Assembly: GCF_028826105.1 (NCBI RefSeq)
Contig: NZ_JAQGPL010000001.1
Span: 5,711,501 to 5,775,500 of the forward strand
DNA: 64,000 nucleotides
Source: Paenibacillus humicola
GTDB taxonomy: Bacteria; Bacillota; Bacilli; Paenibacillales; Paenibacillaceae
Direction of reading: 5' to 3'
Shown: piece by piece, positions 63,585-64,000 of the stretch
Numbering within the stretch: position 1 is the stretch's first letter
Layout of the letters: each line of letters begins with the position of its first letter
Made by a program: the position numbers and the translations under genes
Notes under the pieces: model-generated
Seen by the model: only the letters and a program-made list of their open reading frames with translations
The model's database searches: none
What the model was told of the DNA's origin: nothing

Positions 63585-64000
63585 ATGAATCCGGACAACG
63601 AGTTACATAAAAACATCGTGCTGAACATTTTCCGCGCGTCTAATCTGCTGGAGCGCATGGGCCGGAAAATGACCGCCCAGGTCGGGCTGTCCAGCATGCA
63701 GCAGTGGTTTATATTGGGCGCGCTGCTGCGGGAAGGCGATCAGTCCCTGAAGGACCTGCGCCGCAATACGCTCGTCACCAAGCAGAACATGACCGGCATG
63801 ATCGAGCGCTTGAAGCAGGGCGGGCATGTCGTGACGGTGGACGATCCGAACGACCGGAGAATCACCCGCGTCAGCCTGACCGGCAAAGGGCGCGAAACGC
63901 TGGCGAGGCTTCACGAGATCAGCGCCTCATCCAATTTGGGGCTGTTCGAGGGCTTCTCGGACACCCAGCTTACCTCGCTTGACGGACAGATCGAGCAGCT
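63585..64000 (+). CDS. MarR family transcriptional regulator (3'-truncated by window)
   Basis: An open frame from ATG 63585 (GGGGGA eight bases upstream) reaches the window end after 138 codons. The winged-helix core is evident (LSSMQQWFILGALLREGDQSLKDLRRNTLVTKQNMTGMIERLKQGGHVVTVDDPNDRRITRVSLTGKGRETL), including the MarR DxRxxxxxLT motif (NDRRITRVSLT). Typical members are about 145-160 residues, so only the last helix is missing. Its target is not visible. Confidence 0.9.
   Translation, partial: MNPDNELHKNIVLNIFRASNLLERMGRKMTAQVGLSSMQQWFILGALLREGDQSLKDLRRNTLVTKQNMTGMIERLKQGGHVVTVDDPNDRRITRVSLTGKGRETLARLHEISASSNLGLFEGFSDTQLTSLDGQIEQ

Noticed and set aside
1..64000. tRNA, rRNA, CRISPR arrays, insertion sequences, integrases
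   Set aside because: No cloverleaf-like segment, repeat-spacer pattern, transposase motif or terminal inverted repeats were seen by reading; a covariance-model scan could still find small RNAs.

Overview
The window reads as a high-GC member of the Bacillota, most likely Paenibacillus or a close relative. Ribosome binding sites are strong AGGAGG types, many gene pairs overlap by ATGA, and the repertoire is typical of that group: Bce-type detoxification module, PucR, PadR, TipAS-type MerR, MmyB-type XRE, Bacillus-style anti-sigma pairs, and a DinG/XPD-like helicase with a LexA-like box. The genus is inference. No rRNA, tRNA, transposase, integrase or CRISPR array was seen. A few AT-rich stretches (1-1500, 2860-3880, the 38-39 kb genes) and several broken genes suggest some past turnover.

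Layout. 1-5 kb: a truncated beta-helix protein, a decayed and an intact SRPBCC gene, an aldo/keto reductase homologue lacking catalytic residues, and a TipAS MerR regulator with a textbook 19-bp-spacer promoter. 5-8 kb: NmrA-type reductase, aldo/keto reductase and TetR. 8-19.2 kb: a minus-strand catabolic block with a 2-hydroxyacid dehydrogenase, GntR regulator, D-hydantoinase, a four-gene NMT1-type ABC importer set, an unrecognised 286-aa protein, an amidase-signature hydrolase and a cyanuric acid hydrolase/barbiturase-family ring-opening amidohydrolase, facing a plus-strand PucR regulator. 21-23.5 kb: EamA exporter, divergent LysR, phosphodiesterase. 23.8-28 kb: two surface cupredoxin proteins followed by an ECF sigma/anti-sigma pair. 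28.3 kb: formamidase/acetamidase. 29-37 kb: glycosyltransferase, two-component system, secreted coiled-coil protein, helicase-nuclease. 37-42 kb: sigma factor, VOC protein, NudC, MOSC, LD-carboxypeptidase, GNAT broken by one stop codon. 42.5-47 kb: complete Bce-like RR-HK-ABC module. 47-49.6 kb: solitary FabF with a divergent MmyB-type regulator. 49.9-58.9 kb: PadR/pentapeptide pair, ABC relic, serine hydrolase, TetR-controlled ABC-2 exporter, ABC half-exporter, WYL regulator. 59-64 kb: membrane protein with two-component system, MerR, methyltransferase, truncated MarR gene.

The most interesting reading is a nitrogen-scavenging system for cyclic and linear amides: ring-opening amidohydrolase, amidase, hydantoinase, importer and formamidase, apparently tied to the PucR regulator. 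A 15-bp dyad GTTA-N7-TAAC occurs immediately upstream of the unknown-protein/importer operon, the ring-opening amidohydrolase, pucR itself, and twice upstream of the formamidase gene 9 kb away. A second notable system is the pair of extracytoplasmic copper proteins next to an ECF sigma factor with a membrane anti-sigma factor. Functions are inferred from motifs readable in the translations; no database search was possible.
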